Shown here in pieces: positions 13,903 through 22,540 of a stretch of 31,978 nt of DNA; the first letter of the stretch is position 1; the number at the start of each line of letters is the position of its first letter. Under the pieces are notes generated by a model that was not told the origin of the DNA, searched no databases, and saw nothing but the letters and a program-made list of their open reading frames with translations. Location: positions 1 to 31,978 of IMG/VR virus record IMGVR_UViG_3300031974_003107. One strand, given 5' to 3'. The stretch is from a virus. Both the position numbers and the translations under genes were made by a program.

Positions 13903-15021
13903 TTAGCCCCCAATTCCGAAGAAACCCGCGCCCGGCTTTGTCATAGCGCCCAGCCCGAAGCCGAGAGCGCTGCCGACGCCACCGATAGCGTTAGCCGTTG
14001 CATCGCCGCGCTGATACGCAGACTGCATAGCAGCGTTTGCCGCGTTGCCCATAGCGTTGGCAGCGTTAGCGCCGTATGCGCCCGCCGCGCTGGTCATGGC
14101 GCTTGTTGCCGGGCTAGTCGTCGGGAAGCCCGCAAGCAGGTTTGTGTAATTAGACAGGGCATTGCCAAAGTTAGCCGCCCGCGCGTTCTCTACCGCGTTC
14201 ATGCGAGCGCCGGAGAACTGCAAGCCCTGATTGGCAAGCGCGTTGTCAATTCGATCACGGTCGCGGTTAAACTCATTGGTAAATGCCGCGTTAAACAGCG
14301 ATTGGTTAAACCGCTCTGCACCGGCAACGCTTGGGTCTACTGTCGGCCCCAGGCCCAGCCCCGGCTGTGCCGCATCAGGCGCGCCCGCTTGCGTGGCCTG
14401 CGCGGTTGTGATCTGGTCTTGCACCGGCAGTTTGTTATCTGCGCCAGGGATAGAGCCAACATAAGCGGCGCTATTTGTCGCGGCGTTTGGTGCCAGTGCG
14501 TTGACGCCGGAAGCGCCCGCATTGGTTGGCATTAGCGGCATTTGTCGCCCTTCCTGCTGTCCGTGTCTGGCAAAATGAAACTCGCCATACTCGCCGCTGT
14601 CAATCTGGCCGTCTCCGTTGCGGTCAAAGCCTTGCGAGCGGATATAGTTGCGGTTCTGGGGCGAAAGGTTAGCAAACGCGCTCGACAGGCCCGAATTGTT
14701 GTTGACGTATCCGGCATAGTTAGGCGCTTGCGCTGCGCCCGCTTGGCCTGGCTGGCCCGCTTGCGATTGCCCCACCGGATCCCCGCCGAACAGCTCAAGC
14801 AGCATATTCTGGCGCTGAATGTCCGCCTGCCGGAATGGCTCGTTAAGCTGCACTTGCCGGTTAAAGATATCACGATGCAATGCCGTTTGCTGGTCAGCCG
14901 TTCGCGCCGCCGTGGCCGCTGCGCCTTTCGCCGCCTGCCGCTGCTGATTGGCACTGATAAGGCCAGTCCCCGCGCTAACCGCTGTGCTGGCTAGAATTGC
15001 CGCCGTTGTCCCGATAGCCAT
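13903..15021 (-). CDS. Ejection-type virion protein with EF-hand loop
   Basis: The 372-aa protein begins AIGTTAAILASTAVSAGTG, an Ala/Gly hydrophobic segment, then an Ala/Gln helix region, the usual look of podoviral internal proteins. Around residues 101-160 lies YAGYVNNNSGLSSAF, then DRNGDGQIDSGE (133-144), then HFARHGQQEGR. The 12 residues fit a calcium-binding EF-hand loop exactly (D1, N3, D5, G6, I8, D9, E12). The C-terminal 100 residues are Ala/Gly/Asn-rich with a glycine-rich tail. The ATG overlaps the acetyltransferase stop (TGATG). Location implies membrane or periplasm contact during DNA delivery. Confidence 0.7.
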   Translation of the reverse strand: MAIGTTAAILASTAVSAGTGLISANQQRQAAKGAAATAARTADQQTALHRDIFNRQVQLNEPFRQADIQRQNMLLELFGGDPVGQSQAGQPGQAGAAQAPNYAGYVNNNSGLSSAFANLSPQNRNYIRSQGFDRNGDGQIDSGEYGEFHFARHGQQEGRQMPLMPTNAGASGVNALAPNAATNSAAYVGSIPGADNKLPVQDQITTAQATQAGAPDAAQPGLGLGPTVDPSVAGAERFNQSLFNAAFTNEFNRDRDRIDNALANQGLQFSGARMNAVENARAANFGNALSNYTNLLAGFPTTSPATSAMTSAAGAYGANAANAMGNAANAAMQSAYQRGDATANAIGGVGSALGFGLGAMTKPGAGFFGIGG

Positions 15022-15443
15022 CAGTCAAGTCCCTTGTAATAGTTTCGCTCGCGCAGACGATACCCGCGCCGCTCATAGATTTTGCCCATTCGCTCGTCCG
15101 CTTTCTCGTCTATCGCTAGTGATATCATCAGAACGCCGTTTGCGCCCTTGTCTTTCGCCCATTGCTCAAATGCGTCTAAAAGCTCACGCCCGCCCTTATC
15201 CGCGAACCAGAACAGCTCCTGAGCCACAACGCCTCCGCCGAAATAGATAGGCGCAACAACACCGCCCAGGATGCCGGTGCCGTTTGTAAGCAAAACCGCG
15301 TCGTCGCTTTCGGTGATGCGGTGAAGCATTTCAAGCGTTGCATCGTCGCTAAACGGTCGATCCCGCCAGGGGCTAAACTCATGGAACCTGCGGCCCATCT
15401 CAAGAATGGCCGGAAAGTCTTCGGGCGTGGCTTGCTTAACCAT
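15021..15443 (-). CDS. GNAT-family N-acetyltransferase
   Basis: The 140-aa protein has the GNAT layout: QATPEDFPAILEMGRRF (strand and helix 1), a central GGVVAPIYFGGGVVAQELFW pair of strands, a helix (GRELLDAFEQWAKDKGANGV) and the closing MGKIYERRGYRLRERNYYK. The start at 15443 overlaps the upstream gene by 8 nt; an ATG six bases further up is equally possible. The Q/RxxGxG/A acetyl-CoA loop is not obvious. Similar GNAT genes occur inside podoviral structural operons. The substrate is unknown; a virion protein or a host factor is possible. Confidence 0.75.
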   Translation of the reverse strand: MVKQATPEDFPAILEMGRRFHEFSPWRDRPFSDDATLEMLHRITESDDAVLLTNGTGILGGVVAPIYFGGGVVAQELFWFADKGGRELLDAFEQWAKDKGANGVLMISLAIDEKADERMGKIYERRGYRLRERNYYKGLD

Positions 15444-15774
15444 CAGCATCTACCGATTGCGGGGTCTGCTGCCCACCCAGCTCATACGTCACGGTGTCGC
15501 CGTTAGGATCCACGTAGATCTTGCCGCCCTGAGCAATAACCGCGCCAAACAGAGACGCCGCAGGGCGCGTTTCGTACTGCTCAAGCACCACTTGCTCCTT
15601 TTTGTTCGCAGCAGCCGCAGATCCGCCATCCTGCGCCACGTGAATGTCAACCGTGGCCCCGCCCGACGCCTCGGTATATAGGGACAGTGTAGTAGGGCGC
15701 AAAATCTGCCCTGTCGGCGCAGTGTAAACTGCCGTAGATGCAGAGATTGACCCCTGCTTTGCAATGCTTGCCAT
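15436..15774 (-). CDS. 112-aa small beta-rich virion-region protein
   Basis: The product is predicted to be almost all beta strand (SASTAVYTAPTGQIL, ATVDIHVAQDG, YVDPNGDTVTYEL), with no catalytic motif. It reads like small head or tail decoration proteins. It sits between the needle-position protein and the acetyltransferase and overlaps the latter by 8 nt. Virion location is inferred from the operon. Confidence 0.6.
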   Translation of the reverse strand: MASIAKQGSISASTAVYTAPTGQILRPTTLSLYTEASGGATVDIHVAQDGGSAAAANKKEQVVLEQYETRPAASLFGAVIAQGGKIYVDPNGDTVTYELGGQQTPQSVDADG

Positions 15775-15775
15775 G

Positions 15776-16732
15776 TTATGACCCCAAGAAAGTGTTGAGA
15801 CGCTTCGGGCGCACGCGCACCGTTATGATGATGTTTTCCACTCGGAAATAGTCCTTGATGCTTGTCGCGTTAAACGTTCCGCCCGTGATGCAGTCAGTGC
15901 TGCCAGATACCGCGCCATCCGGTGCAAGCCGCAGCCTCGCCTTGATCTGTGAGTTAGTCCAAGCCCCGGTTAGCGGGTCGGGAACGTCCACAAAGAAGGT
16001 CTCGGCCTGCCGACAAACAACGTCCTCCGCTGTTGTATAGGACGCAGGGACCGCGTTAGTCGCCGTGCGCATGATAAGCGGATATTGCGAAAACTCATGC
16101 ACCAGCGATCCAACACTGTTTCTAAGCGAGACCTCCTCGTCCCATGAGAAATGCTCGAATGCGTTTTTCACGCAGATATTCTTATACCCCATACAGACCT
16201 CTAAGCGGTCGCCCGCCTCAAAGTCGAAAAGGTCAGTCTCCACAGTGATGGTCTCATAATCCGAGACCGCCTTAGTCGGCGTGCCTGTGCCTGGATACCA
16301 ATCCTCGCTTGCGCTGCTGCCAACAGCCACAACGCCGCTAAAGCCATCAACCGCACTAGGCCGCTCCACCGCCCCCGGAACGATAGAGCCCTTAGTAACC
16401 CTGCGGCTTTCAGCGATGGCCCGCAACGCTTCCATTTCGCCCCGCGCATTGCTCAATTCGCGTTCAAACCGCGCCGCAATATCCGCAGTCTCAAGCCGGG
16501 CAGATTGCACCTCCTGTGCTAGCCCGATTAACTGCTTGGCCTGCTGCGCGTTCTGGTCGGCCAAAAGGGCAAGCAGTTGCGTGTCATATGCCGCGTCACC
16601 GCCTTGCCCGCCCGCTTGGTTTACAACGGTCTCGATGACCTCGCGCAGCGCATCCTTTGCGGTGCCGTCAGGGTTTACCAGTGGCTCATTCGGCCCAGGC
16701 GATGCAATGGGGAATCGCACATCCCTTGTCAT
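15776..16732 (-). CDS. Virion protein in tail-needle position
   Basis: The 318-aa protein has a short N-terminal segment (RFPIASPGPNEPLVNPDG), a long helical heptad region (about residues 50-110, QQAKQLIGLAQEVQSARLE), then a beta-rich domain with Cys residues (EVCMGYKNICVKNAF). It follows the gp10-like gene with a 4-nt overlap, the place held by the gp26 tail needle in P22. A trimeric coiled coil with a C-terminal head fits a needle or fibre, but no sequence match to gp26 is claimed. Confidence 0.55.
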   Translation of the reverse strand: MTRDVRFPIASPGPNEPLVNPDGTAKDALREVIETVVNQAGGQGGDAAYDTQLLALLADQNAQQAKQLIGLAQEVQSARLETADIAARFERELSNARGEMEALRAIAESRRVTKGSIVPGAVERPSAVDGFSGVVAVGSSASEDWYPGTGTPTKAVSDYETITVETDLFDFEAGDRLEVCMGYKNICVKNAFEHFSWDEEVSLRNSVGSLVHEFSQYPLIMRTATNAVPASYTTAEDVVCRQAETFFVDVPDPLTGAWTNSQIKARLRLAPDGAVSGSTDCITGGTFNATSIKDYFRVENIIITVRVRPKRLNTFLGS

Positions 16733-18129
16733 GACTTCACCCGATCCACTGCAAGCCCCGTTACCGTAGCAGGCACCGGGTCCGATACCGCGACCTCTAG
16801 CAGCATAACAGGCGGGCTAAACCGGCCCAGCATTCCAAAGATTGCGCGTGTCAAATAATCACCAATCTTTCCAAAGCTGCGCGTTAGCTCATGTGACCAT
16901 GTGCGCCCATCGCGACTATACCGCAAAAGGACTTGCGGGTCACTGCCTTGCCCAGTGAGCAAGCCCACGCCCGTCATTAGCTCGATCGTAACATTGGCAA
17001 CAACGGGCCGGGCATCCTCCACCGGAACAATCGCCGTGGCCACACGCCGCACTGCGTTGCCGTTATGGGTGTAAACGTCGCGATCCACTTGGTAGATGCT
17101 TCCCGCCGTGGCATCGCCCGCGAACACGTCGCCATCCTTCTCGACAAAGATATGAGACAGATAGCGCGCCGCGTTAATCTCGCGCCTGCGGTGCCATGTC
17201 TGCGTGGCTACGTCATAGAAGTAATCGCCCACGCCCGGCATATGAACGCCGACAAACGTATGCCCGCCCCATTGATGCGCGCTAACGCGAACATTTACCC
17301 GGTCAGCAGTCGCCACATCCTCTAGCAGCCGCTCAATCGTATGCGTGGAGATTCGGCGAGGCTGCATGCCGTCCAAGCGATATACAATTCCATCATCAGC
17401 AACGACAAACAGGCCAAAGTCAGCAGATGCCACCGCATCGCGCCCCATGATGCCCTTATTAACCGCAAAGCCTGGACGGCGCACAAAAGGCGTTACCGTG
17501 TCGCCCGTCGAAACCCAACCCTCAGTCGATTGCGTGCCAAACAGGAAGACAGTATCGCCGTAAACGTGAAGGGCCAGCAGGTTGTCAGGCTCAGTCTCAG
17601 CCGTGGCGAAGGATGTATTCTCTACCGTTGTCGCGTCCGCCGGATCGCTCCACCAAAAACGCCCCGTGCCATCCTCAAGAAACACATGCCGCTGCGCAAT
17701 CTCGGCGCAATCCACAATGTCGCCCGTGGATGCGCCCACCGTGATGGACGCAATAGACCCAGTATCGACCTTGTAAGCGGTCCCGCCCGCTGTCATGACG
17801 CAATCAAGCTGGGATCCAGCAAAGCTAACGCCATCCGTGCCGGTAATCGTGCCGACCTCTGTCGGGATGCCGCTGGAATTGATGCGATACACGCGCAGCC
17901 CCGCAGCCGCGATAATGTCGCCGCTCAATAGCCCGTCAGCTTGAAACAGGCCACGCACATCGCCGTTTAGGCTCGTTGCGAAGCTTGATAGCCCAGGCGT
18001 AGGAATAAGCCTATACGGGCGATCTACGCGGTCGCCTGCCGCCTCGGCATACCAATTCTCTAGCTTTAGCGCTGGAAGTCCGTATGTGTCAGCGGAATAG
18101 GCGTTAGCGCCAAGGGGAATGTATTGCAT
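16729..18129 (-). CDS. gp10-like tail / DNA-stabilisation protein
   Basis: The 466-aa beta-rich protein begins MQYIPLGANAYSADTYGLPA and has repeats of strand-turn blocks (GVSFAGSQLDCVMTAGGTAY, FVVADDGIVYRLDGMQPRRI), compatible with the propeller fold of P22 gp10-type tail hub proteins. Its place after the connector and its length (P22 gp10 is about 470 aa) support the call. In P22 this protein caps the portal after packaging. The ATG overlaps the connector stop (TGATG). Confidence 0.7.
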   Translation of the reverse strand: MQYIPLGANAYSADTYGLPALKLENWYAEAAGDRVDRPYRLIPTPGLSSFATSLNGDVRGLFQADGLLSGDIIAAAGLRVYRINSSGIPTEVGTITGTDGVSFAGSQLDCVMTAGGTAYKVDTGSIASITVGASTGDIVDCAEIAQRHVFLEDGTGRFWWSDPADATTVENTSFATAETEPDNLLALHVYGDTVFLFGTQSTEGWVSTGDTVTPFVRRPGFAVNKGIMGRDAVASADFGLFVVADDGIVYRLDGMQPRRISTHTIERLLEDVATADRVNVRVSAHQWGGHTFVGVHMPGVGDYFYDVATQTWHRRREINAARYLSHIFVEKDGDVFAGDATAGSIYQVDRDVYTHNGNAVRRVATAIVPVEDARPVVANVTIELMTGVGLLTGQGSDPQVLLRYSRDGRTWSHELTRSFGKIGDYLTRAIFGMLGRFSPPVMLLEVAVSDPVPATVTGLAVDRVKS

Positions 18130-18470
18130 CAGTAATACAGTGCGCAGGTGTCAGCGTCAGGCTTTGAAACAAAGCGGCGAAGGTCGCGCAGCGCTTGCGG
18201 GCGTCTTGCGGCATACGGGTCGGCCTGGGAAGGCGGCAAGAACTCATGCGCCACCTCTGCCGCGACAAAATTCCGGTATGCATTGGCAACCCCGTCAGGA
18301 ATTGCGCTGCTCTCCCAATACGCAACCTCATCCGCTTCAAGCCATGCCTGACAGCGGTCAATTGCGTCCTCAGTAACGCTCGCGTCATGGGCGTTCGCGG
18401 TCTGCCCTTCTGGCAACTTGGCCAAGTAACGCAACACCAAATTCCGCATATCTGCTTTAGTTAATGCCAT
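18129..18470 (-). CDS. Head-tail connector / adaptor protein
   Basis: This 113-aa mostly helical protein (KADMRNLVLRYLAKLPEGQ, then AIDRCQAWLEADEVAYW) lies between capsid and gp10-like genes, the slot of the gp4 adaptor in P22-type phages. Helical bundle composition fits head-to-tail adaptors. Sequence identity to gp4 is not visible by eye, so the call rests on order and fold. Confidence 0.6.
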   Translation of the reverse strand: MALTKADMRNLVLRYLAKLPEGQTANAHDASVTEDAIDRCQAWLEADEVAYWESSAIPDGVANAYRNFVAAEVAHEFLPPSQADPYAARRPQALRDLRRFVSKPDADTCALYY

Positions 18471-18484
18471 GACGCGCCCCGCTA

Positions 18485-18676
18485 TTAATCAGCCTTGGGC
18501 CTGCTTGCCCATGTTGCCTTTTTCTCAGTGAAATGACCGTTACCGCGCAGCTTGGCAACAATCTCGCGCTCTGTAACCTTCGTGTATGCCTTGCGGCTAA
18601 ACTCATACCCGAAAACTTCTACACCCTCGCGGGCGTCCTCGGCGTTCGGGTCGCCGGTGAACTTAAACTCAGCCAT
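18485..18676 (-). CDS. 63-aa small virion-region protein
   Basis: The basic product begins MAEFKFTGDPNAED and includes VEVFGYEF and KLRGNGHFTEKK. Similar small proteins accompany capsid genes in podoviruses, but I know no function. It follows a strong terminator behind the capsid gene, so it is expected to be less expressed. The ribosome site is weak (CGGGGTTTAT). Confidence 0.65.
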   Translation of the reverse strand: MAEFKFTGDPNAEDAREGVEVFGYEFSRKAYTKVTEREIVAKLRGNGHFTEKKATWASRPKAD

Positions 18677-18684
18677 ATAAACCC

Positions 18685-18714
18685 CGGAAAAGTAGGGAGA
18701 GCCGAAGCCCTCCC
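18685..18714 (-). terminator. Intrinsic terminator with UUCG tetraloop, behind capsid gene
   Basis: On the minus strand GGGAGGGC-TTCG-GCTCTCCC (18695-18714) forms an 8-bp stem with a very stable UUCG loop, followed by TACTTTTCC. It would cut most transcripts after the capsid gene. Confidence 0.75.
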
Positions 18715-18723
18715 CGTTAGCGA

Positions 18724-19815
18724 TTAGCTGTCAGCAACAGCCGCGAAGTAACCCGTAACCACGCCGTGGTCTTTCAGGTCGTCGGTGTCGCCAGAGCCAG
18801 ATCCGAACGTCATCTTCTCGATGCCGCCCATTTCCATAATGGCGCAACCCTTCTTGCGGCCATAGTCAAACAGCTCCTCGGCAGACTTCCAGCGCTCTGC
18901 TACACCGTAGCCGAGAGCCTGAGCGCCGCAGAGATAGACCGGAGCCACGTCGATACCGCCAGCACCGACGCCGGAGATAACCGCAATATCTTCGATCTCT
19001 TTAACAATGATGCCATCCCAGAGGAGATCACCACCTTCAAACAGGCGGGAGTTTTCCATCTGGAGAGAGACTTCACGTTGAGCCTGCTGGATAGCCGTGT
19101 CAGCCTTCAGGTCACGCATAACCAGAGACGGAACGTAGCAGGTGTAGTAGTAACGACCGTTTTTCAGGCCCTCATCACGCACCGGGCGGATTTTCGGGCT
19201 AGCCGTGCGAGCCAGACGCTTCAGGAGCGAGAGGGCGCCTGAGTCGAGCTGGTCGTTTGTGTTGTCGATGTTCGCCAGGGACAGGGAATGGTCATTGGAC
19301 GAATTGTTGCCAACAGCAGAACCGAACAGAACGCGGTCAGCATTATCTACCAGCCAAGCATCCTTGGCAGCCTCAGAAGCGGAGCCGTAAGCGGTGCCGT
19401 TGATAGAACCCAGGGCCGTGATGATACGGTCGCGGGTATTTTCCATCGCCCAATCTTTCAGGGACGCCTTAGCGGCCTTGCGAAGGTCGATAGACGAGAT
19501 CTGGGCTTCCCAGCGGTCAGAGCGAACGCCGTTAGCGCGCTCTGCGATGGTCAGCTTGAAGGAGCGGCTATCAAGGGCCTCCTCGTTGCCTTCCAGCGTT
19601 GCGCCATTGGTTACACCAGCACCAGAGAGCTTGTTGACTAGCGCAAACGTTACGCTGTCGCCCTGCTTGGCGGTCAGGTCCTCTTTAACCTGGATAATAG
19701 AGTTTTGATCAGAGCCCATTTCACGGGCGAAGCGGTTCTCTGCGAGATGCTCAACAAAGAATTTATCATCCCACTGTTGAACAGTGAGGCCGGTAGCAGC
19801 AGACGTTTCAGCCAT
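18724..19815 (-). CDS. Major capsid protein, N4-gp56 / DUF4043 type
   Basis: The 363-aa protein starts AETSAATGLTVQQWDDKFF, with KQGDSVTFALVNKLSGAGVT, RSFKLTIAERANGVR and LKDWAMENTRDRIITAL following, and has the length and segment order of N4-gp56-family HK97-fold coat proteins. Later strands (YYYTCYVPSLVMRDLKAD; GDLLWDGIIVKEIEDI) agree. It follows the scaffold gene with a 75-bp gap containing two hairpins, has a GGAG ribosome site, and is followed by a strong terminator, all consistent with the most abundant virion protein. Confidence 0.85.
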   Translation of the reverse strand: MAETSAATGLTVQQWDDKFFVEHLAENRFAREMGSDQNSIIQVKEDLTAKQGDSVTFALVNKLSGAGVTNGATLEGNEEALDSRSFKLTIAERANGVRSDRWEAQISSIDLRKAAKASLKDWAMENTRDRIITALGSINGTAYGSASEAAKDAWLVDNADRVLFGSAVGNNSSNDHSLSLANIDNTNDQLDSGALSLLKRLARTASPKIRPVRDEGLKNGRYYYTCYVPSLVMRDLKADTAIQQAQREVSLQMENSRLFEGGDLLWDGIIVKEIEDIAVISGVGAGGIDVAPVYLCGAQALGYGVAERWKSAEELFDYGRKKGCAIMEMGGIEKMTFGSGSGDTDDLKDHGVVTGYFAAVADS

Positions 19816-19834
19816 GCTTTACTCCATCTATCTG

Positions 19835-19881
19835 GCCGGGACTAAGCCCGGCACTGAGAACGGGGCGTCTCTCGACGCTCC
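19835..19881 (-). other. Two hairpins in scaffold-capsid intergenic leader
   Basis: GCCGGG/CCCGGC (19835-19852) and GCGTC/GACGC around a four-base loop (19865-19878, extendable to 8 bp) lie between scaffold and capsid. No T-tract follows. They may stabilise or process the capsid message. Confidence 0.45.
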
Positions 19882-19890
19882 AACGGGTAG

Positions 19891-20703
19891 TTAGGGGTTG
19901 CGCATCCCCAAAGCCGCATCAAGCGACGTAGGGCCTGCCCATGACGGGCCTTTGCGATGCCCAGCGTTCCGCGTAGATGCGAAGTTAGCTGGGACGGGTT
20001 GGTTAGGAGCTTGTGGCGATGCTTGCGCCGCTTCTGCTTCAAGCCTTTCGCGAATCTCAGCCTCTACCCGCTCACGATATGCTTGCGGGTCGTCGCCAAT
20101 CTCTTGCATGGCCTGATGGCGCTTGTACTCCTTAACCGCATCCCCGCATGGGTCTTGCGATTTAGTGAGCTGCTGCACAACGCTCGGATTTTGGTGAAGC
20201 CATTGGTTAGTGGCCTCCCAAGTCTCCGCGCCGTGCGTCTGTCGCGCCATCATCTCAGACATTTGCAGCCGCGTTTGATATTGCGCCTGCTCAATCTGCT
20301 GCTGAATTGCTGCTTGGAAGCCTTGCGGGTCGTCGTAAGCATCCGGCAAGCCTTGCGGCTGGGAGTATTGTGCGAGCTGCGCTTGCATTTGCTGCTCACG
20401 CTGGCGAATAGCCTCCAGTTCTCGCTCGTACTGCTGCCGCTTTTCCTTTTCGTCCTTGTATGCGTGGTATGACCAGTCCTCAGACTTCTCGTCTGACTTT
20501 TCTTTCTTGGCAAACCTGCCCTTTTTGTCCCGCGTTGCTTCTGGCTCTGTATCTTCCGGCTTTTCCGGTTCCGGCTGCTCACCTGCATCCACAGTCTCTT
20601 GCGTAGCTTCAACCTCTACGGCCTCTGCTTCCATCTCCGGGGCGTTCTGATCCTCGGCCTCGCTCACGTTACCGTTGAGAGCATCTTCCAATTTAGTAGT
20701 CAT
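19891..20703 (-). CDS. Capsid scaffolding protein
   Basis: The start is set at 20703 (MTTKLEDALNGNVSEAED) after GAGG; the frame opens 21 bases earlier. The 270-aa protein has an acidic low-complexity N-terminus (Glu/Pro-rich to about residue 60), a basic patch (DKKGRFAKKEK) and a long Gln/Glu-rich coiled coil with DAYDDPQGFQ, and ends RNAGHRKGP ... GMRNP. Acidic start, coiled coil and short basic C-terminal region are typical of scaffold proteins, and it sits between portal and coat as in P22. Confidence 0.8.
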   Translation of the reverse strand: MTTKLEDALNGNVSEAEDQNAPEMEAEAVEVEATQETVDAGEQPEPEKPEDTEPEATRDKKGRFAKKEKSDEKSEDWSYHAYKDEKEKRQQYERELEAIRQREQQMQAQLAQYSQPQGLPDAYDDPQGFQAAIQQQIEQAQYQTRLQMSEMMARQTHGAETWEATNQWLHQNPSVVQQLTKSQDPCGDAVKEYKRHQAMQEIGDDPQAYRERVEAEIRERLEAEAAQASPQAPNQPVPANFASTRNAGHRKGPSWAGPTSLDAALGMRNP

Positions 20704-20785
20704 TGCATACACCTCGCCCGTCATAACGTCGGCGTCACGTCAAGCCCGTACAGTCCCGGCTTCGGACAAAGGGGCGTTGCCCCAA

Positions 20786-22540
20786 TTACTGCAAACGCGG
20801 CGTAGATGCCTCTGCGGCATCTGCTGCGGCTTGCGTAATGCTTTTCATGGCGTCGGCGCGTTTCTTCGCCGTATCCGCCTGCGTGTTCTCAATGTCGCTT
20901 TGCTTGCCAGCCATCTCTAGCTGTGCGGCCTGCTGCTGCATCATCTGCTGCATGGCCTGCGCCTGCGGGTCGTCGCCGCCCTGCAATGCGTCCAGGATCT
21001 TCTGCTTGTTGCGCAGATTCGGGGCCATCTCCACGGCCATCGTTGCGAACTGCGGAGGCATCTGCGCCAATACCGGCAGGATCTGCATGAACTGCTCGAA
21101 CGTCTCGCCCTGAAGGCTCACAGTATCCGGGGCGTCATCAATGATGATATCCACGTCCATCTGCGCTACCGGGTTCTGCACACCCACCACACGCCCAAAC
21201 GGGTCCATCATGGGGACATTCATGCCGACGAACTGCGCCGCGCCATCGTCATCCGTCACCCGGATCCATCGCTGCTCATTCCAGAATTGCTTAATGCGCC
21301 GCCAAATCATGCGATAAACCCGGCGATCCCATTGGCGAAGGCTATCGAGCAGGTCGCCCAGCTCAATCATCCCGCCCTGCTGCTGCGCCTGGATTGCCCG
21401 GCCCGACTGAGCGCGGCTTTCCTTGCCCGAAAGCGACGGGTTAGGCCCCATCATGTCAATTTCAGACTTGGCTTCCTGAAGCAGCGTTGTCTGTCCCATC
21501 GCAAGGTCAGTCGTATTCAGGACGTTGAACGCAAAGCCGGGGTTAGTCTCAATATACCCATTCGGGCGGGATAGCTGCCGCTTGGCCTCTGACACATCAT
21601 CCACCGCGCCCTTTTCAGCCTGCACCTGCCGCATGGTCAGAAGGTGGAGAGCCTTGGAGCGGCGCTTGTTGATCTCGTCCTGCGGGTCGATCATCTCGCG
21701 GACAACGCCATAGCGATTGTTCTCGCGGTCGACATAAGCGGAGATACACACGAACGGATGCTCAGGACGCCCATGCTCGTCAACGTAAGGGCTGATGCCG
21801 CTAGCCAGCTTCATGCTGTCGATAAACTCGCAGAAATACCAGCCCTGCGGGGTATCGTGCCACATCTGCACAACGCGAACGCGGTTCCGGGTCCGGTCGG
21901 TCCAGAGCGTATAACGCGGCTTGTCGTCGTATGTGTCGCCTACGTCCTCATTGCCAATCATGGCGGTTAGCTGATCTGCGTACTCCTCGCCGTACTTGGC
22001 AACAACATCATCCACGTCCTGCCAGATAACCATTCCCAGGTATTTGGCATCTGAAAAATCAGGGTTAGACGAATGAGGATCAGCAAAGAAACGATCAAAA
22101 GGAACGAGGTCTGCGCTGATTTCTGTCTGCCCATCATGCCTTTGATCTACGCCGATCTGCACCGCGCCAATGCCTTCAATAAGGCTATTCTTCCAGACCT
22201 GAGCGCGCACCGTATCCAGCTCGACATTCTCAGCCACATAGCGCAGAGCATCCGTTGCGGCCTCTGCCGCCTCCTCGTGGTTAGGCGTGCGGGGATAGGC
22301 CCGCGGGTCGGTTCTCTGCTGCTTTTCCAGCCCCGTGAGATAGTCAATCTTGCGCTTGATGCGGTTAATAACTACAGGCGGCTGTCCGCGCTTTTTAAGC
22401 TCGCTAACCTCCTCATCAGTCAGCTGCTTGTTGTCGTAATAGTCCCGGTCACGCTCGGCACGCTCCCGCGCATCGCGCATAGCGTCCTCTGCCGCAACAA
22501 ACCATTGCGAAAGCTGAGATGTGCTTACATAGTCTTCCAA
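20786..22540 (-). CDS. Portal protein, P22 type
   Basis: The 584-aa protein carries the P22-portal signature at its start: RDRDYYDNKQLTDEEVSELK, GQPPVVINRIKRKIDYLTGL and TDPRAYPRTPNHEEAAEAAT. It ends in a Gln/Met-rich helical tail (AQAMQQMMQQQAAQLEMAGK), like the barrel of long portals. It forms the dodecameric DNA channel and terminase dock. The start is a TTG at 22540 lying inside the terminase gene (16-nt overlap); no ATG is near, and homologous segments begin soon after. The TTG start may keep its level low. Confidence 0.9.
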   Translation of the reverse strand: MEDYVSTSQLSQWFVAAEDAMRDARERAERDRDYYDNKQLTDEEVSELKKRGQPPVVINRIKRKIDYLTGLEKQQRTDPRAYPRTPNHEEAAEAATDALRYVAENVELDTVRAQVWKNSLIEGIGAVQIGVDQRHDGQTEISADLVPFDRFFADPHSSNPDFSDAKYLGMVIWQDVDDVVAKYGEEYADQLTAMIGNEDVGDTYDDKPRYTLWTDRTRNRVRVVQMWHDTPQGWYFCEFIDSMKLASGISPYVDEHGRPEHPFVCISAYVDRENNRYGVVREMIDPQDEINKRRSKALHLLTMRQVQAEKGAVDDVSEAKRQLSRPNGYIETNPGFAFNVLNTTDLAMGQTTLLQEAKSEIDMMGPNPSLSGKESRAQSGRAIQAQQQGGMIELGDLLDSLRQWDRRVYRMIWRRIKQFWNEQRWIRVTDDDGAAQFVGMNVPMMDPFGRVVGVQNPVAQMDVDIIIDDAPDTVSLQGETFEQFMQILPVLAQMPPQFATMAVEMAPNLRNKQKILDALQGGDDPQAQAMQQMMQQQAAQLEMAGKQSDIENTQADTAKKRADAMKSITQAAADAAEASTPRLQ

